Source: Myxococcota bacterium
GTDB lineage: Bacteria > Myxococcota_A > UBA9160 > UBA4427
Assembly (NCBI GenBank): GCA_029268645.1
Contig: JAQWNI010000064.1
Coordinates: 1 to 37,479 of the forward strand
Direction of reading: 5' to 3'
Length of the DNA stretch: 37,479 nt
In this document: positions 7,001 through 15,481 of the stretch, one piece after another
Numbering within the stretch: position 1 is the stretch's first letter
Layout of the letters: every line of letters begins with the position of its first letter
Notes under the pieces: model-generated
What the model was told of the DNA's origin: nothing
Seen by the model: only the letters and a program-made list of their open reading frames with translations
Database searches by the model: none
Position numbers and translations under genes: made by a program

Positions 7001-9241
7001 TTATTCGACGTAACCAAGTGCCCGAAGCTTCTCAAGACGTTCAGGGTCTATCTCGGTTTCCGGCGTCGTGTCCGGCTGGACATCGAGTTCTTCGGCAAGA
7101 CGTTTGTTCACCTCTACATAGTCGGCCAAAAGCGTTGAAAGGGTGTCGAACTGCCGAGCACTTTGGGCATCAAGAGGATCCGCAATTTCGAGAAGATTTT
7201 GGTTCTCATCGGGATCCGAAACCAAATCAAAAAAGGCATATCGGAACCCTTCGGACTCCGGATAACGAATCAATTTGTAACGACCACGCTCGACTCCATA
7301 GGTAGGTTGATCGAGCTCCACTCCACCCTTCCGGGTCACTCCGGTGATCTGCCAAGCTTCGCTGAAGATGGGGCGGTCTTCGTCGACTGGAGGCCCCGAA
7401 AAAAGCGGGACTAGGCTCTGCCCCTTAACCTGGGGCGGAATGGGTACCCCAAGCAGGTCCAGCACCGTCGGCATGACATCGGCTAGACCCACCGGCTGTT
7501 CGATCCGCCGGCCTTGTGGTATGCCCGGCCCCACAAAAATCAAGGGCACCCGCACAGTCTCCCGGTGAAGGTCCGACCCGTGCCCGATGTACGTATGTTC
7601 AAAAAAAGCTTCGCCATGATCGGCCAGAATCACCACCACCGTATTCTCAAGAAGGCCGTCTTGGTCTAACGACTCAATCAAAACACGCAGCTGATCATCG
7701 GCGTAGCGGATCTCTCGGTCGTAAAGGATCGGGTGATACGGCCCTCTTGGCCGGCGGCCGAATTGGGCAACGACCGAAGGTGGATCCAGACCATCATCCT
7801 CAAATAAGTGATCGTAATCGGAGGGAGGCGTGTAGGGGTAATGCACTTGATAGGTCTGTACGAAAACGAACCACGGCAGAGCCTCCATCCGCTCGGAAAA
7901 TTCGCGGCCAGCCGAAAAGGTGGCTTCTATATGTCCTTCGGGCCGCAGGATCCGCGCCGACAAGTTTTCTTCATAATGATCAAAGCCCCGACCAAAGCCG
8001 AGTGCCCTTGTGATAGCTCCGTTCTCCGTGATGGCGGCGGTCATGTAGCCCGAAGCCTGCAACGTCTCTGCGAGAGTCGGAATGCTTTGCGGCAGCGAAC
8101 GGCCCCCTAAATTCGAAACCACTCCATGAATCGAAGGGGGCGTTGCAGTCAACAATGTCATATGGGAGGGACTCGTCGTGGTCGCTGGTGCGAGGGCGCG
8201 TAGGAAAGTCGTTCCCTCAGGCGCCAAAACGTCATCGATAAAGGGACTCGTCTTCCGTGGATAACCATACAGCCCGAGATGATCGGCTCCCAAGGTATCC
8301 AAAGACACGATCAAAAGGTTCGGTCGAGGAGGATCACTGGCTCCCTGAGACCTTCGAAAAATAACGGGCTCGGCCCAAAGCCCCGGATCGGCCGCGCCCT
8401 CGGGTCCCGACAGCACCTCGGTCTCGAAGTGAAGGACCGCTTCGGATTCGGCCAGACCTCCGAGGTCAACCCAGCGCTGCTGCCAAAGCGAGCCAGCTGG
8501 CTTGCCCTCGGTGCCCGAGACCTCACTAAAGAGGCATCGGCAACGTTCTCCTTCGCAGGCCAAGAGCCGCCAAGCCACCGAGGTGTCTGCCGGGGCCGCG
8601 GCGATTCGCCCGAGGTCAACGAGCAGCACATCCTCTTCTTCAAAGACGCGCGGTTCAGTCTCCCAAGCGTGGCTTTTCTTCGTCGAGGAGACGTAGGCCG
8701 ACAATCCAATTTCAATTTGCTCGATGTGTGGATCGATTCCGGTGAAGTCAAAAGGCACGGAGTAAACCAGCTCTTCGGCGTCACCTGTTCCCACTCGATC
8801 GGCCGCCACCTCCAGCCATCCCAATTCGATCCACTCGGTTTCTCCTGCTTGACGGTACCGGGGCGCGAAAAGGAGATTCGATTCCAGACTCAGATCCAGA
8901 CGCGCGGGCACGATCTCGTCATGTCTTCGCTGCCTTGGCGAAATCTCGAGCTCGCGTTCGAAAAGTTTGATCTCTCGAAAGCCGCTGACCGTATCCCGTG
9001 GTCGATTCTCAATTGAGTGACGTCGAGTCCGAACGGGCGTAAAAAGCCTCTCCCGGCCCACGTCACGCTCCAAACGGAAGCCCTGCTTCAACTCGAAAGA
9101 CTCCTGGTTGCCGCAGGTGAGATCAAGCGGTCGATCGGGAGCAGAGTCACAGGCACCCAACGGGAACCAGACCATGATCGCCGCAAGCAGCGGCACCCCC
9201 CACGGCAGCCAACGCTCGGGCCTTTCGTTTTTCGTCCACAT
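7001..9241 (-). CDS. Sulfatase-like hydrolase (alkaline phosphatase superfamily), lipoprotein
   Basis: 746 residues from ATG 9241. The N-terminus is hydrophobic and ends in FPLGAC (Cys31), so an envelope lipoprotein is likely. Residues ~40-300 form an accessory region I cannot assign. The sulfatase-fold catalytic domain begins at about 305: metal ligand Asp315 in VSLDTLGADH, nucleophile region TTTSPSHM with Thr356 where sulfatases have Cys or Ser, His467 in VHYPY, Asp541-His542 in ADHGE, and His554/His559. The canonical C/S-x-P-x-R maturation motif is not met (Thr at the first position, His in place of Arg), so formylglycine formation is unlikely. Thr is the nucleophile in phosphoglycerol and phosphoethanolamine transferases of the same superfamily. 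The substrate is unknown. Confidence 0.88.
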   Translation of the reverse strand: MWTKNERPERWLPWGVPLLAAIMVWFPLGACDSAPDRPLDLTCGNQESFELKQGFRLERDVGRERLFTPVRTRRHSIENRPRDTVSGFREIKLFERELEISPRQRRHDEIVPARLDLSLESNLLFAPRYRQAGETEWIELGWLEVAADRVGTGDAEELVYSVPFDFTGIDPHIEQIEIGLSAYVSSTKKSHAWETEPRVFEEEDVLLVDLGRIAAAPADTSVAWRLLACEGERCRCLFSEVSGTEGKPAGSLWQQRWVDLGGLAESEAVLHFETEVLSGPEGAADPGLWAEPVIFRRSQGASDPPRPNLLIVSLDTLGADHLGLYGYPRKTSPFIDDVLAPEGTTFLRALAPATTTSPSHMTLLTATPPSIHGVVSNLGGRSLPQSIPTLAETLQASGYMTAAITENGAITRALGFGRGFDHYEENLSARILRPEGHIEATFSAGREFSERMEALPWFVFVQTYQVHYPYTPPSDYDHLFEDDGLDPPSVVAQFGRRPRGPYHPILYDREIRYADDQLRVLIESLDQDGLLENTVVVILADHGEAFFEHTYIGHGSDLHRETVRVPLIFVGPGIPQGRRIEQPVGLADVMPTVLDLLGVPIPPQVKGQSLVPLFSGPPVDEDRPIFSEAWQITGVTRKGGVELDQPTYGVERGRYKLIRYPESEGFRYAFFDLVSDPDENQNLLEIADPLDAQSARQFDTLSTLLADYVEVNKRLAEELDVQPDTTPETEIDPERLEKLRALGYVE

Positions 9242-9339
9242 CCCTCTATGCTAACCGATCAAGAGAACAGACGTCGTCGCGAACGTTTATTCAAGACTCG
9301 AAAATCTGGATCGATCGTCCGCATTTAGAAGGAGTCCCC

Positions 9340-10338
9340 ATGGAAAATCAACCCTATCGAATCTTCGGAGTCGAGCTTTCTCCCTACTCGGTCAAGGTGC
9401 GATCGTATTTTCGGTACAAGGAAATCCCCCATGAGTGGATCGTGCGCGGCCCTGCCGAAATGGAAACCTTTCAACGCTACGCAAAGCTTCCGCTCATTCC
9501 CTTGGTCGTCACACCAGAAGACACAGGGCTTCAGGACTCCACGCCCATCATCGAGGAAATGGAAAAGAGATTTCCGGAACCCTCCATTCACCCGATTGAT
9601 CCGGTTTCGAGATTCGTCTCTACTCTGATCGAAGAATTCGGAGACGAGTGGGGCAACAAGTGGATGTTTCATTTTAGATGGGCCCGAGAAGTGGACCAAT
9701 GGTCGGCGGCGAGACGCCTTGGCACAATCATGGCGCCGGGGGTGAGCGGTGACGCTCTTGAAGCCGTCGCCGGGGGCATTCGAGATCGGATGGTGGACCG
9801 AGTCTGGTTCGTGGGCTCCTCTACCGAAACGGCTCCGATCATCGAGAGAACTTTCGTGCGCGGACTGGAGATTCTTGGTGAACACCTCGCGAACCGACCC
9901 TACCTTTTCGGGTCACGCCCCGCGTTTGGAGATTTTGGCCTATGGGGCCAGCTCTACAATGCGTGGACGGACCCGACCTGCGGCGAATTGATTCGAAACC
10001 AAGCTCCCTCCATCGAGGCCTGGGTCGAACGAATGCTGACTCCCAAAATCGAAGGCGAATTTGAGGACTGGGATGCCCTATCGCCCACCCTGACACCCTT
10101 TCTTCAGGAACTCATTGGGGCGCACTTTTTGCCATGGTCCGACGCCAATGCCAAAGCCCTCGCTTCTCACCAAGAGCACTTTCAAGTCGAACTCGCTGGA
10201 CAATCCTACGAGCAGAAGCCTCAGAAATACCATGCACGATCTCTCTCGAAGCTGCGCCAGAGCTACGCGGAATTCCCCGAAAAGGATGTCTTGAATCCCG
10301 TCCTTGAGGGAAGCGGGTGTCTCGCCTGGCTCTCTTAA
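9340..10338 (+). CDS. Glutathione S-transferase-like protein with long C-terminus
   Basis: 332 residues from ATG 9340, with AAGGAG upstream at good spacing. The first ~80 residues form a thioredoxin-fold GST N-domain: a beta strand, then ELSPYSVKVRSYFRYKEI, the cis-Pro strand (KLPLIPLVV) and the DSTPIIEEME motif equivalent to the GSH gamma-Glu binding region. A helical GST C-domain follows (LFGSRPAFGDFGLWGQL). At 332 residues it is about 100 longer than common GSTs; the last ~80 residues carry no motif I recognise. It probably acts in the cytoplasm on an unknown substrate. It is divergent from the sulfatase-like gene and its end sits 8 bp from the end of the quinoprotein gene. Confidence 0.85.
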   Translation: MENQPYRIFGVELSPYSVKVRSYFRYKEIPHEWIVRGPAEMETFQRYAKLPLIPLVVTPEDTGLQDSTPIIEEMEKRFPEPSIHPIDPVSRFVSTLIEEFGDEWGNKWMFHFRWAREVDQWSAARRLGTIMAPGVSGDALEAVAGGIRDRMVDRVWFVGSSTETAPIIERTFVRGLEILGEHLANRPYLFGSRPAFGDFGLWGQLYNAWTDPTCGELIRNQAPSIEAWVERMLTPKIEGEFEDWDALSPTLTPFLQELIGAHFLPWSDANAKALASHQEHFQVELAGQSYEQKPQKYHARSLSKLRQSYAEFPEKDVLNPVLEGSGCLAWLS

Positions 10339-10346
10339 CGAAGAGC

Positions 10347-12320
10347 CTATTCCGGAAGGGCAAACGCCACAACAGAATCTCCGAGACGCGTCTGCATTAA
10401 AGGGTGGCCCCCTGCCGCAATGACAACATACTGGCGCCCATCCGGACGAACGCGATAGGTCATCGGCGTGGCTTGACCTCCGGCGGGCAGACGGCCTCGC
10501 CAAAGCTCCTCGCCCGTCTCGGAAGAAAAGGCCCGCAAGTAATCATCCATTGCTGCGGCGATAAAAATGAGACCTGTCTCGGTCACAATGGGGCCCCCTT
10601 GATTCGGCACCCCAAGCTCGAGGCCCAGAGGGATCGGCGCCAAATCCCGAGTAGTTCCCAGGGGCACTTCAAATCGCTGATCACCGGTTGCCAGATCAAT
10701 CCCGACCAGTGTTCCCCACGGTGGTTCGACACAGGGGTATCCCCAAGGCGAAACAAGGAATGTTCGCGTCATCGCGAAAGGCGTTCCCATTTGAGGCTCC
10801 CAGGCTGGAGGCGGTGTGCCCTTTTCTGCAGCCTCTTGATGCGCGGCCTCAAACTCAGCCCTGGGGATCAGACGAACAACCGTTGCCATTCGAGTCGTAT
10901 TGGTGACCAGCAGACCTCTCTCAGAATCAATTGCGACGCTTCCCCAATTGGTCCCCCCAAAATAACTGGGATACTGAATCCAACCCTGGACCGAGGGAGG
11001 GGTAAAAATCCCTTCGTAACGAAGCGATTCAATTTGATCTCGACAAGCTCCCCGATCCCATGGCGTGAGACCAAAAATTTGCTCCTCGGTAAAAACCGAG
11101 GGGTGAATCGGAGCGGGGCGGGTCGGAAAGGGCTGCGTCGGGGAAAGCTGCTCCCCCTGAACGCCTCCCTGCGGTACTGGGCGTTCCTCCACGGCGAATA
11201 AAGGTTCGCCTGTACGACGATCCAGAAAAAAGAGATGGCCCATCTTCGTTGCCTGCACGACGGCCGGAATAGAACGACCATCAGGCATTGGAAAATCGAA
11301 AAGGCCTGGCTGGCTGGGCACGTCGTAATCCCACACATCGTGGTGCACTGTCTGAAACCGCCAGCGGGCTTCGCCGGTCTCCGCATCCAGTGCCACGATA
11401 GAACTCGAGTAATAATCCAGTCCTTCCCGGTCTCCCCCGTAGTAGTCCGGGGCCGTATTGCCTGTGGGCACGAAGACTAGGCCCAGCTTCTCGTCGCCGG
11501 CCAAAATCGACCATGCGTTTGCTGTACCTCGGCGATACCGAATGGCCTGCCCCGACTCGTCAACCGTCTCGATGAATCTCTGCCCAGGAGGAAGGGGGTC
11601 CCAACTCCAGCGGAGTAAACCCGTGCGCGCGTCATAGGCACGCACCACGCCACCCGGTGCATCGACCCGGATATTGTCGAGAACCAAAGCCCCTGTCACC
11701 AATAGATCGCCCATGATCAAGGGCGGCGATGTGACACCGTATTCCCCTGGAAGCCGGTTCCCGATTCCATCACTGAGATCAACGATTCCCGACTCACCGA
11801 AGTCCTCACATAAAAGACCCGTCTCAGCATCAAGTGACACCATGCGGGCATCCAGGGTGCCCATAAAAATTCGCGTTCGACATGGAGCGTTCGCAGGCGC
11901 CTGAGAATCCATCCAGTAACTGACACCTCGGCACAAAACGAGCGCGGCCCCGGTGGTATCAACCTCAGAATCGTAGACCCACTTTTCCCGACCGGTTTCC
12001 GCATCCAACGCGACGACTCGGTTGCGGGGAGTGCAGAGATACAAGGTCTCTCCGACAACAATCGGCGTATTTTGGAAACTCGTTCCGAATAGGGTCTCCT
12101 GACCCTCGTCTACGTCGCCTGTGTGGTAAACCCAAGCGACCTCTAAGTCATGCACGTTTTCGGGATTGATCTGGTTGGCCCCCGAATGCCGGGTGCCTGC
12201 TATATCGGCCCCATAGTGAAGCCACTGGGCCGGAGCCCCTTGCCGCAGTGGCGGGGAGCCGTCACCACAGCCAATCCAAATCAGGGACACAACGAATATG
12301 AGGCGGGGCACTCGAGACAC
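10347..12320 (-). CDS. PQQ-dependent dehydrogenase (quinoprotein)
   Basis: 657 residues from GTG 12320. The frame extends to 12455, but GGAGGAG lies 6 nt before GTG 12320 and the N-terminus then begins directly with a signal sequence ending in a lipobox-like WIGC, so it is probably periplasmic and possibly lipidated. The chain opens with the quinoprotein motif WLHYGADIAGTRHS and NVHDLEVAWVYHTGD. Many PQQ-propeller blade motifs follow (VVALDAETGREKW, MVSLDAETG, IVALDAETGEARW, GTLVGIDLATGD, LRAFSSETGEELW). It resembles the soluble domain of membrane glucose/alcohol quinoproteins without their N-terminal membrane segments. The substrate is unknown, and no cytochrome partner or pqq gene is in the window. 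The flippase-like gene lies just upstream (71-bp gap). Confidence 0.92.
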   Translation of the reverse strand: MSRVPRLIFVVSLIWIGCGDGSPPLRQGAPAQWLHYGADIAGTRHSGANQINPENVHDLEVAWVYHTGDVDEGQETLFGTSFQNTPIVVGETLYLCTPRNRVVALDAETGREKWVYDSEVDTTGAALVLCRGVSYWMDSQAPANAPCRTRIFMGTLDARMVSLDAETGLLCEDFGESGIVDLSDGIGNRLPGEYGVTSPPLIMGDLLVTGALVLDNIRVDAPGGVVRAYDARTGLLRWSWDPLPPGQRFIETVDESGQAIRYRRGTANAWSILAGDEKLGLVFVPTGNTAPDYYGGDREGLDYYSSSIVALDAETGEARWRFQTVHHDVWDYDVPSQPGLFDFPMPDGRSIPAVVQATKMGHLFFLDRRTGEPLFAVEERPVPQGGVQGEQLSPTQPFPTRPAPIHPSVFTEEQIFGLTPWDRGACRDQIESLRYEGIFTPPSVQGWIQYPSYFGGTNWGSVAIDSERGLLVTNTTRMATVVRLIPRAEFEAAHQEAAEKGTPPPAWEPQMGTPFAMTRTFLVSPWGYPCVEPPWGTLVGIDLATGDQRFEVPLGTTRDLAPIPLGLELGVPNQGGPIVTETGLIFIAAAMDDYLRAFSSETGEELWRGRLPAGGQATPMTYRVRPDGRQYVVIAAGGHPLMQTRLGDSVVAFALPE

Positions 12321-12326
12321 CGGACG

Positions 12327-12333
12327 CTCCTCC
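12327..12333 (-). promoter_or_regulatory. Ribosome binding site deciding the quinoprotein start
   Basis: GGAGGAG on the minus strand, 6 nt before GTG 12320. A longer frame from 12455 would overlap the upstream gene by 64 bp and bury the signal peptide, so this site sets the start. Confidence 0.7.
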
Positions 12334-12391
12334 GCTTCGTTCAAATGAAGACTGACAAGATACCCAAGACAGAAGATCCTGAAGCCGTTTT

Positions 12392-13384
12392 TTAGGGCGA
12401 CGGCTGCTCGCCTTGGCCATCGGAGCCTTTCAAGACTTCTCTCACGCCTCGCCACAAGACGAGTTGCCCTGCCACGATGACTGTCGGAGTTGTGGCCAAA
12501 CGATCAATAATCGCGGCGAGCATCGCGGCACCCGGCTCAATCCCCACCATCGCCGCTCCAAAAAGCACACCAGCTTCCCGAAACCCCAGGGCCGCCGGCG
12601 TCAAACTCACGAGCATGCTGAGGTCGGTGCATATGGAAACGACCATTACCTGCCCGAATGAAACCTGCACACCGACGATTTCCAAAGCGACTTTCATCCG
12701 TACACCCCGCAAGAGAATCCCGGCGGCCTGCAAACCCATAAGTCTGATCAACATAGACGGACGGCCCGCGAGCGATGACCAGGCGGCATGAGCGGCCAAC
12801 AGATGCCGACGAGGCCATTCGGGGAGAACGCCAAAGAGCCTCACGGGTGCCGCTACTGCCAAAGCGGCCGCCCCGCAGAGGCCCGCAAAAAACCAGAGGG
12901 CCTTGGAAACCGGAATCGAATCCGGTTCGCCGTCAATCATCCATCCGGCCAGGAAGCCCATCCCGCCCATCAAGCCCGTGGTCAGCAGAATCATCAGCAC
13001 CGCGAAAGCCAGATAGACGGTGTACGGAACCCCGTGCTGAACTCTCAAATAGACGGCCGGAGGAGCTAAACCCGAACGCGGAATGATGAGATTCGTATAG
13101 CTCTGAAGCAGTGTGAGCATGAAACAAATCGATCGGGCAAGCGGAAAGCCCAAGCCCGACAGCCCCATCCGCATGGCTTCGGCGGAGAGACCGCGACCGA
13201 CCAAGTAAAGCGCGATAATTCCTACAAAAGGACCCGGAGGCAGATTCGAGAGCTGGCGGAGATCACCCCAATGCCCGCGAACCAGCCAAGCCAACAGGGC
13301 CAGAGAAATTCCAGCCAGCGCATAGGCATAAAGGATTCGGCGACCCACCACACCATGCTCCCGCAGATTTGGCAGCTTAGCCAT
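12392..13384 (-). CDS. Flippase-like membrane protein, LPG synthase TM / UPF0104 family
   Basis: 330 residues from ATG 13384, rich in hydrophobic helices (about seven or eight membrane segments). The late segment LSMLVSLTPAALGFREAGVLFG matches the signature of the lysylphosphatidylglycerol synthetase membrane region family (PF03706 type), in which a Pro-Gly/Ala-Gly...RE motif is conserved. Members move or modify lipids or polyprenyl-linked substrates at the inner membrane. The C-terminal catalytic domain of MprF is absent, so this is the stand-alone TM form and lipid aminoacylation is not implied. It may be co-transcribed with the quinoprotein gene downstream. The ribosome binding site is weak. 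Confidence 0.8.
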   Translation of the reverse strand: MAKLPNLREHGVVGRRILYAYALAGISLALLAWLVRGHWGDLRQLSNLPPGPFVGIIALYLVGRGLSAEAMRMGLSGLGFPLARSICFMLTLLQSYTNLIIPRSGLAPPAVYLRVQHGVPYTVYLAFAVLMILLTTGLMGGMGFLAGWMIDGEPDSIPVSKALWFFAGLCGAAALAVAAPVRLFGVLPEWPRRHLLAAHAAWSSLAGRPSMLIRLMGLQAAGILLRGVRMKVALEIVGVQVSFGQVMVVSICTDLSMLVSLTPAALGFREAGVLFGAAMVGIEPGAAMLAAIIDRLATTPTVIVAGQLVLWRGVREVLKGSDGQGEQPSP

Positions 13385-13467
13385 CCCACAATCGGGGAAG
13401 CGACCTTCGAACGCTAAGCTGGAGTGGAATTTTCAACACTCTCCTGCCAATCAGATCGGAGACGGAC

Positions 13468-14139
13468 ATGATCGATGTCTACTACTGGCCCACCCCCAAC
13501 GGATGGAAAATCACCATCGCCCTCGAGGAAATGGAGCTTGCCTACAGGATTGTCCCGGTCAACATCGGCCGGGGAGAGCAGTTCGAATCCAACTTCCTCG
13601 CGATTAGCCCGAACAATCGAATCCCTGCCATCGTCGATACGGCCCCGGGTGATGGAGACCCGCCGATCTCCATTTTCGAGACCGGAGCCATTCTCATCTA
13701 TCTCGCCGAGAAATCCGGGCGGTTTTTACCTTCCAGCCCTCGGGCAAGAAGTGAAGTTCTCTCTTGGCTGATGTGGCAAATGGGCGGGCTCGGCCCAATG
13801 CTTGGCCAGCATGGTCACTTCCGACTCTATGCCCCAGAAAAAATCAACTACGCGATTCAACGCTACCGACAAGAAGCGCTTCGCCTATTCGGAGTCCTGG
13901 ACAAGAGGCTCGAAGCGCGGGAGTTCATCTGTGGGGACTACAGCATTGCCGACATGGCCTGTTGGCCCTGGATCATCACCTACAAGAGCCAGCAACTCGA
14001 CCTCGATCAATTTTCTCACCTGCGTCGTTGGTATGACGCGCTCAAAAAAAGACCGGCCTTACGACGGGGCTACGACGTCGGCCATGACCTCCGAAAAGCG
14101 AGCTTCTCGGGGCGCGATGGCAGACCGCCGAAGTCCTAA
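13468..14139 (+). CDS. yfcG: YfcG-type GSH-dependent disulfide-bond oxidoreductase
   Basis: 223 residues from ATG 13468, with GGAG 6 nt upstream. Very close to E. coli YfcG (Nu-class GST) through most of its length: start MIDVYYWPTPNGWKIT with active-site Thr9 and Asn11, then SPNNRIPAIVD, FETGAILIYLAEKSG, the C-domain LMWQMGGLGPMLGQ, and YSIADMACWPW. YfcG-type enzymes bind two GSH or GSSG and reduce disulfides in the cytoplasm. It is divergent from the flippase-like gene (83 bp) and convergent with the TPR gene across a hairpin-containing spacer. The family call is firm. Confidence 0.95.
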   Translation: MIDVYYWPTPNGWKITIALEEMELAYRIVPVNIGRGEQFESNFLAISPNNRIPAIVDTAPGDGDPPISIFETGAILIYLAEKSGRFLPSSPRARSEVLSWLMWQMGGLGPMLGQHGHFRLYAPEKINYAIQRYRQEALRLFGVLDKRLEAREFICGDYSIADMACWPWIITYKSQQLDLDQFSHLRRWYDALKKRPALRRGYDVGHDLRKASFSGRDGRPPKS

Positions 14140-14177
14140 AGCAAAGAAGTCCTAAACGAAATACGGCCGGGGCGCGG

Positions 14178-14197
14178 CCGACGCGCTCTAGCGTCGG
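14178..14197. terminator. Hairpin between convergent yfcG and TPR genes
   Basis: Perfect 7-bp inverted repeat CCGACGC / GCGTCGG around a 6-nt loop, overlapping the TPR gene's stop codon at 14188-14190. A second, weaker GC hairpin (CGGCC at 14164-14168, GGCCG at 14176-14180) abuts it. There is no T-tract on either side, so intrinsic termination is uncertain; it may act as a bidirectional transcript end or stabilising stem. Confidence 0.4.
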
Positions 14198-15075
14198 TGC
14201 GCGCTGACCTGGGTCGCGTATCGATTCACGAACTCCTGAAGAAAAGCGAAGGAGTCTCGCGACTCAACGTACTCCTCTCCCGGTTCGGGAACCGTCAAGC
14301 CGCGCTGAGCGACCGCCACGGCTCGGGGTAATTCATTAAAGCGATCCCGTAGTAAAATGGCGAGCAGCTCGTAGTTGAGCGGCTCTTCGGGAGAAACTTC
14401 AATCGCTTTTTCCAAAGCGGCTCGCGCCTTTCGCTTCCCGCCTCCCATCAATCGCGGCAACTTGTCGTAGATCGTCGCCTGAACCCGGTAAGCTGCCGCA
14501 CCAGCGAAGCGAGGGTCGAGCTCGACGGCACGGGCGAGGTGCTTCTTGACCTTCGGCAGGCCCACTAGGGTTCGGAAAATTCCGACTTGCTCTGCCCAGA
14601 GCGCATAATTGATTGCGCTCAACAAATGACAAGCACCGCAGTCGGAATCCAGCGAAAGGGCTCGATTCGCAGCCCCCAAGCCCTCCTGATAGATGGCTTT
14701 CTTTTGGTCAGAATCCGAGTACACCCGAATCCCCAGCCAGTAACACGCCATCGAGTAATGCCACGCCGCTACAGCATCGTCCGGATTCTCTTCCGAGTAC
14801 GCTTTGAAGATCTCGTAGGCATCCTCGGCGCGAGAAGCGTCGGCTCTTTCTCGGTAGGCCGTCCGGCCCTCGCCCAAAACCCCCTGATCCAAGACCGGGT
14901 CAATCGCCAAGGCCTCATCTGCAAAGGCTGGCGTCGCAGGCATTACAAACGCGACAGAAATAAGAAGAACACTGTACTTGAAGCCAGACGCCATGCGCTG
15001 CGCGCCCCGCTGAAAAAAACTTCTTTTGACCGCTCGGTGGCCCTTCGCATTTTGATTCAATCGATGCACTCTCAA
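14188..15075 (-). CDS. TPR-repeat periplasmic protein, TRAP-T-component-like
   Basis: 295 residues if started at TTG 15075, which has AAGGAG 7 nt upstream; ATG 14994 would give a shorter N-terminus but has no visible ribosome binding site. With the long start there is a basic n-region, then a hydrophobic core and a cleavage site near MPATPAFA-DE. The mature part is all helical with TPR-like units (AVAAWHYSMACYWLGIRV, GAANRALSLDSDCGACHLL, HLARAVELDPRF, ALEKAIEVSPEEPLNYELLA). It resembles the TatT-like TPR family, known as a TRAP transporter component in treponemes, but no TRAP membrane gene is adjacent. It probably acts as a periplasmic scaffold. The role is unknown. Confidence 0.75.
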   Translation of the reverse strand: MRVHRLNQNAKGHRAVKRSFFQRGAQRMASGFKYSVLLISVAFVMPATPAFADEALAIDPVLDQGVLGEGRTAYRERADASRAEDAYEIFKAYSEENPDDAVAAWHYSMACYWLGIRVYSDSDQKKAIYQEGLGAANRALSLDSDCGACHLLSAINYALWAEQVGIFRTLVGLPKVKKHLARAVELDPRFAGAAAYRVQATIYDKLPRLMGGGKRKARAALEKAIEVSPEEPLNYELLAILLRDRFNELPRAVAVAQRGLTVPEPGEEYVESRDSFAFLQEFVNRYATQVSAHRR

Positions 15076-15082
15076 CAGGATA

Positions 15083-15088
15083 CTCCTT
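15083..15088 (-). promoter_or_regulatory. Ribosome binding site favouring a TTG start for the TPR gene
   Basis: AAGGAG on the minus strand with 7-nt spacing to TTG 15075. No similar site precedes ATG 14994, so the non-canonical start is preferred. Confidence 0.5.
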
Positions 15089-15225
15089 GCCCTCGGTCGC
15101 CGAACGAACAGGCTTGGCTATTGACCGAGTGATTCGTCTGCGGACACTCCCCCCCTGAGATCGTCCCGACGGCGGCCGCATCGTAGCCCACGATTGAATG
15201 CGACTGGGTGCCCGCGGGGTTTTCT

Positions 15226-15244
15226 TGAGCCTCTTGTAGGCTCA
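15226..15244. repeat. Perfect 7-bp hairpin in the aroB-TPR spacer
   Basis: TGAGCCT and AGGCTCA flank a 5-nt loop. No T-run follows on the minus strand, so it does not look like a simple terminator for aroB. Confidence 0.5.
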
Positions 15245-15481
15245 CGCGATAAGTACCCTGGGGTCGAATGTTTTGAGAACCCACTGAATGCGATAAGAAA
15301 ATCAATACCCCCGAGGCACGCTCTTGTTTGCGTTCCCGGCGGGTATCGGCGAATTGGATCTTTATGCGCTCTCGGTCTGACACTTTCGATTTCGCAGCGC
15401 CAGAGGCGCGGACCCCACGAATGCAAAAGCGTTCAAGGTCTCCGAGACGCCAACGGATACGCAGAACCCGTGCAACCTGAA

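Larger units (their letters stand above)
15076..15481. other. 406-bp spacer between aroB and the TPR gene, with inverted repeats
   Basis: No convincing gene. A minus-strand frame of 149 codons crosses it (15072-15521) but begins inside aroB with no ribosome binding site and shows no family motif. The spacer holds a perfect 7-bp hairpin (TGAGCCT, loop CTTGT, AGGCTCA) at 15226-15244. A nested inverted repeat lies at 15305-15346: ATACCC pairs with GGGTAT, and inside it ACGC pairs with GCGT across symmetric 7-nt gaps. This could be a long 5' leader of the TPR gene or a small RNA. No known RNA family is recognised. Confidence 0.4.

Noticed and set aside
10404-11201. Plus-strand frame of 265 codons
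   Set aside because: Antisense to the quinoprotein gene with no motif or ribosome binding site.
15076-15481. 6S RNA candidate in the spacer
   Set aside because: Length would fit, but I could not find the long closing stem and central bubble; no sequence hallmark.
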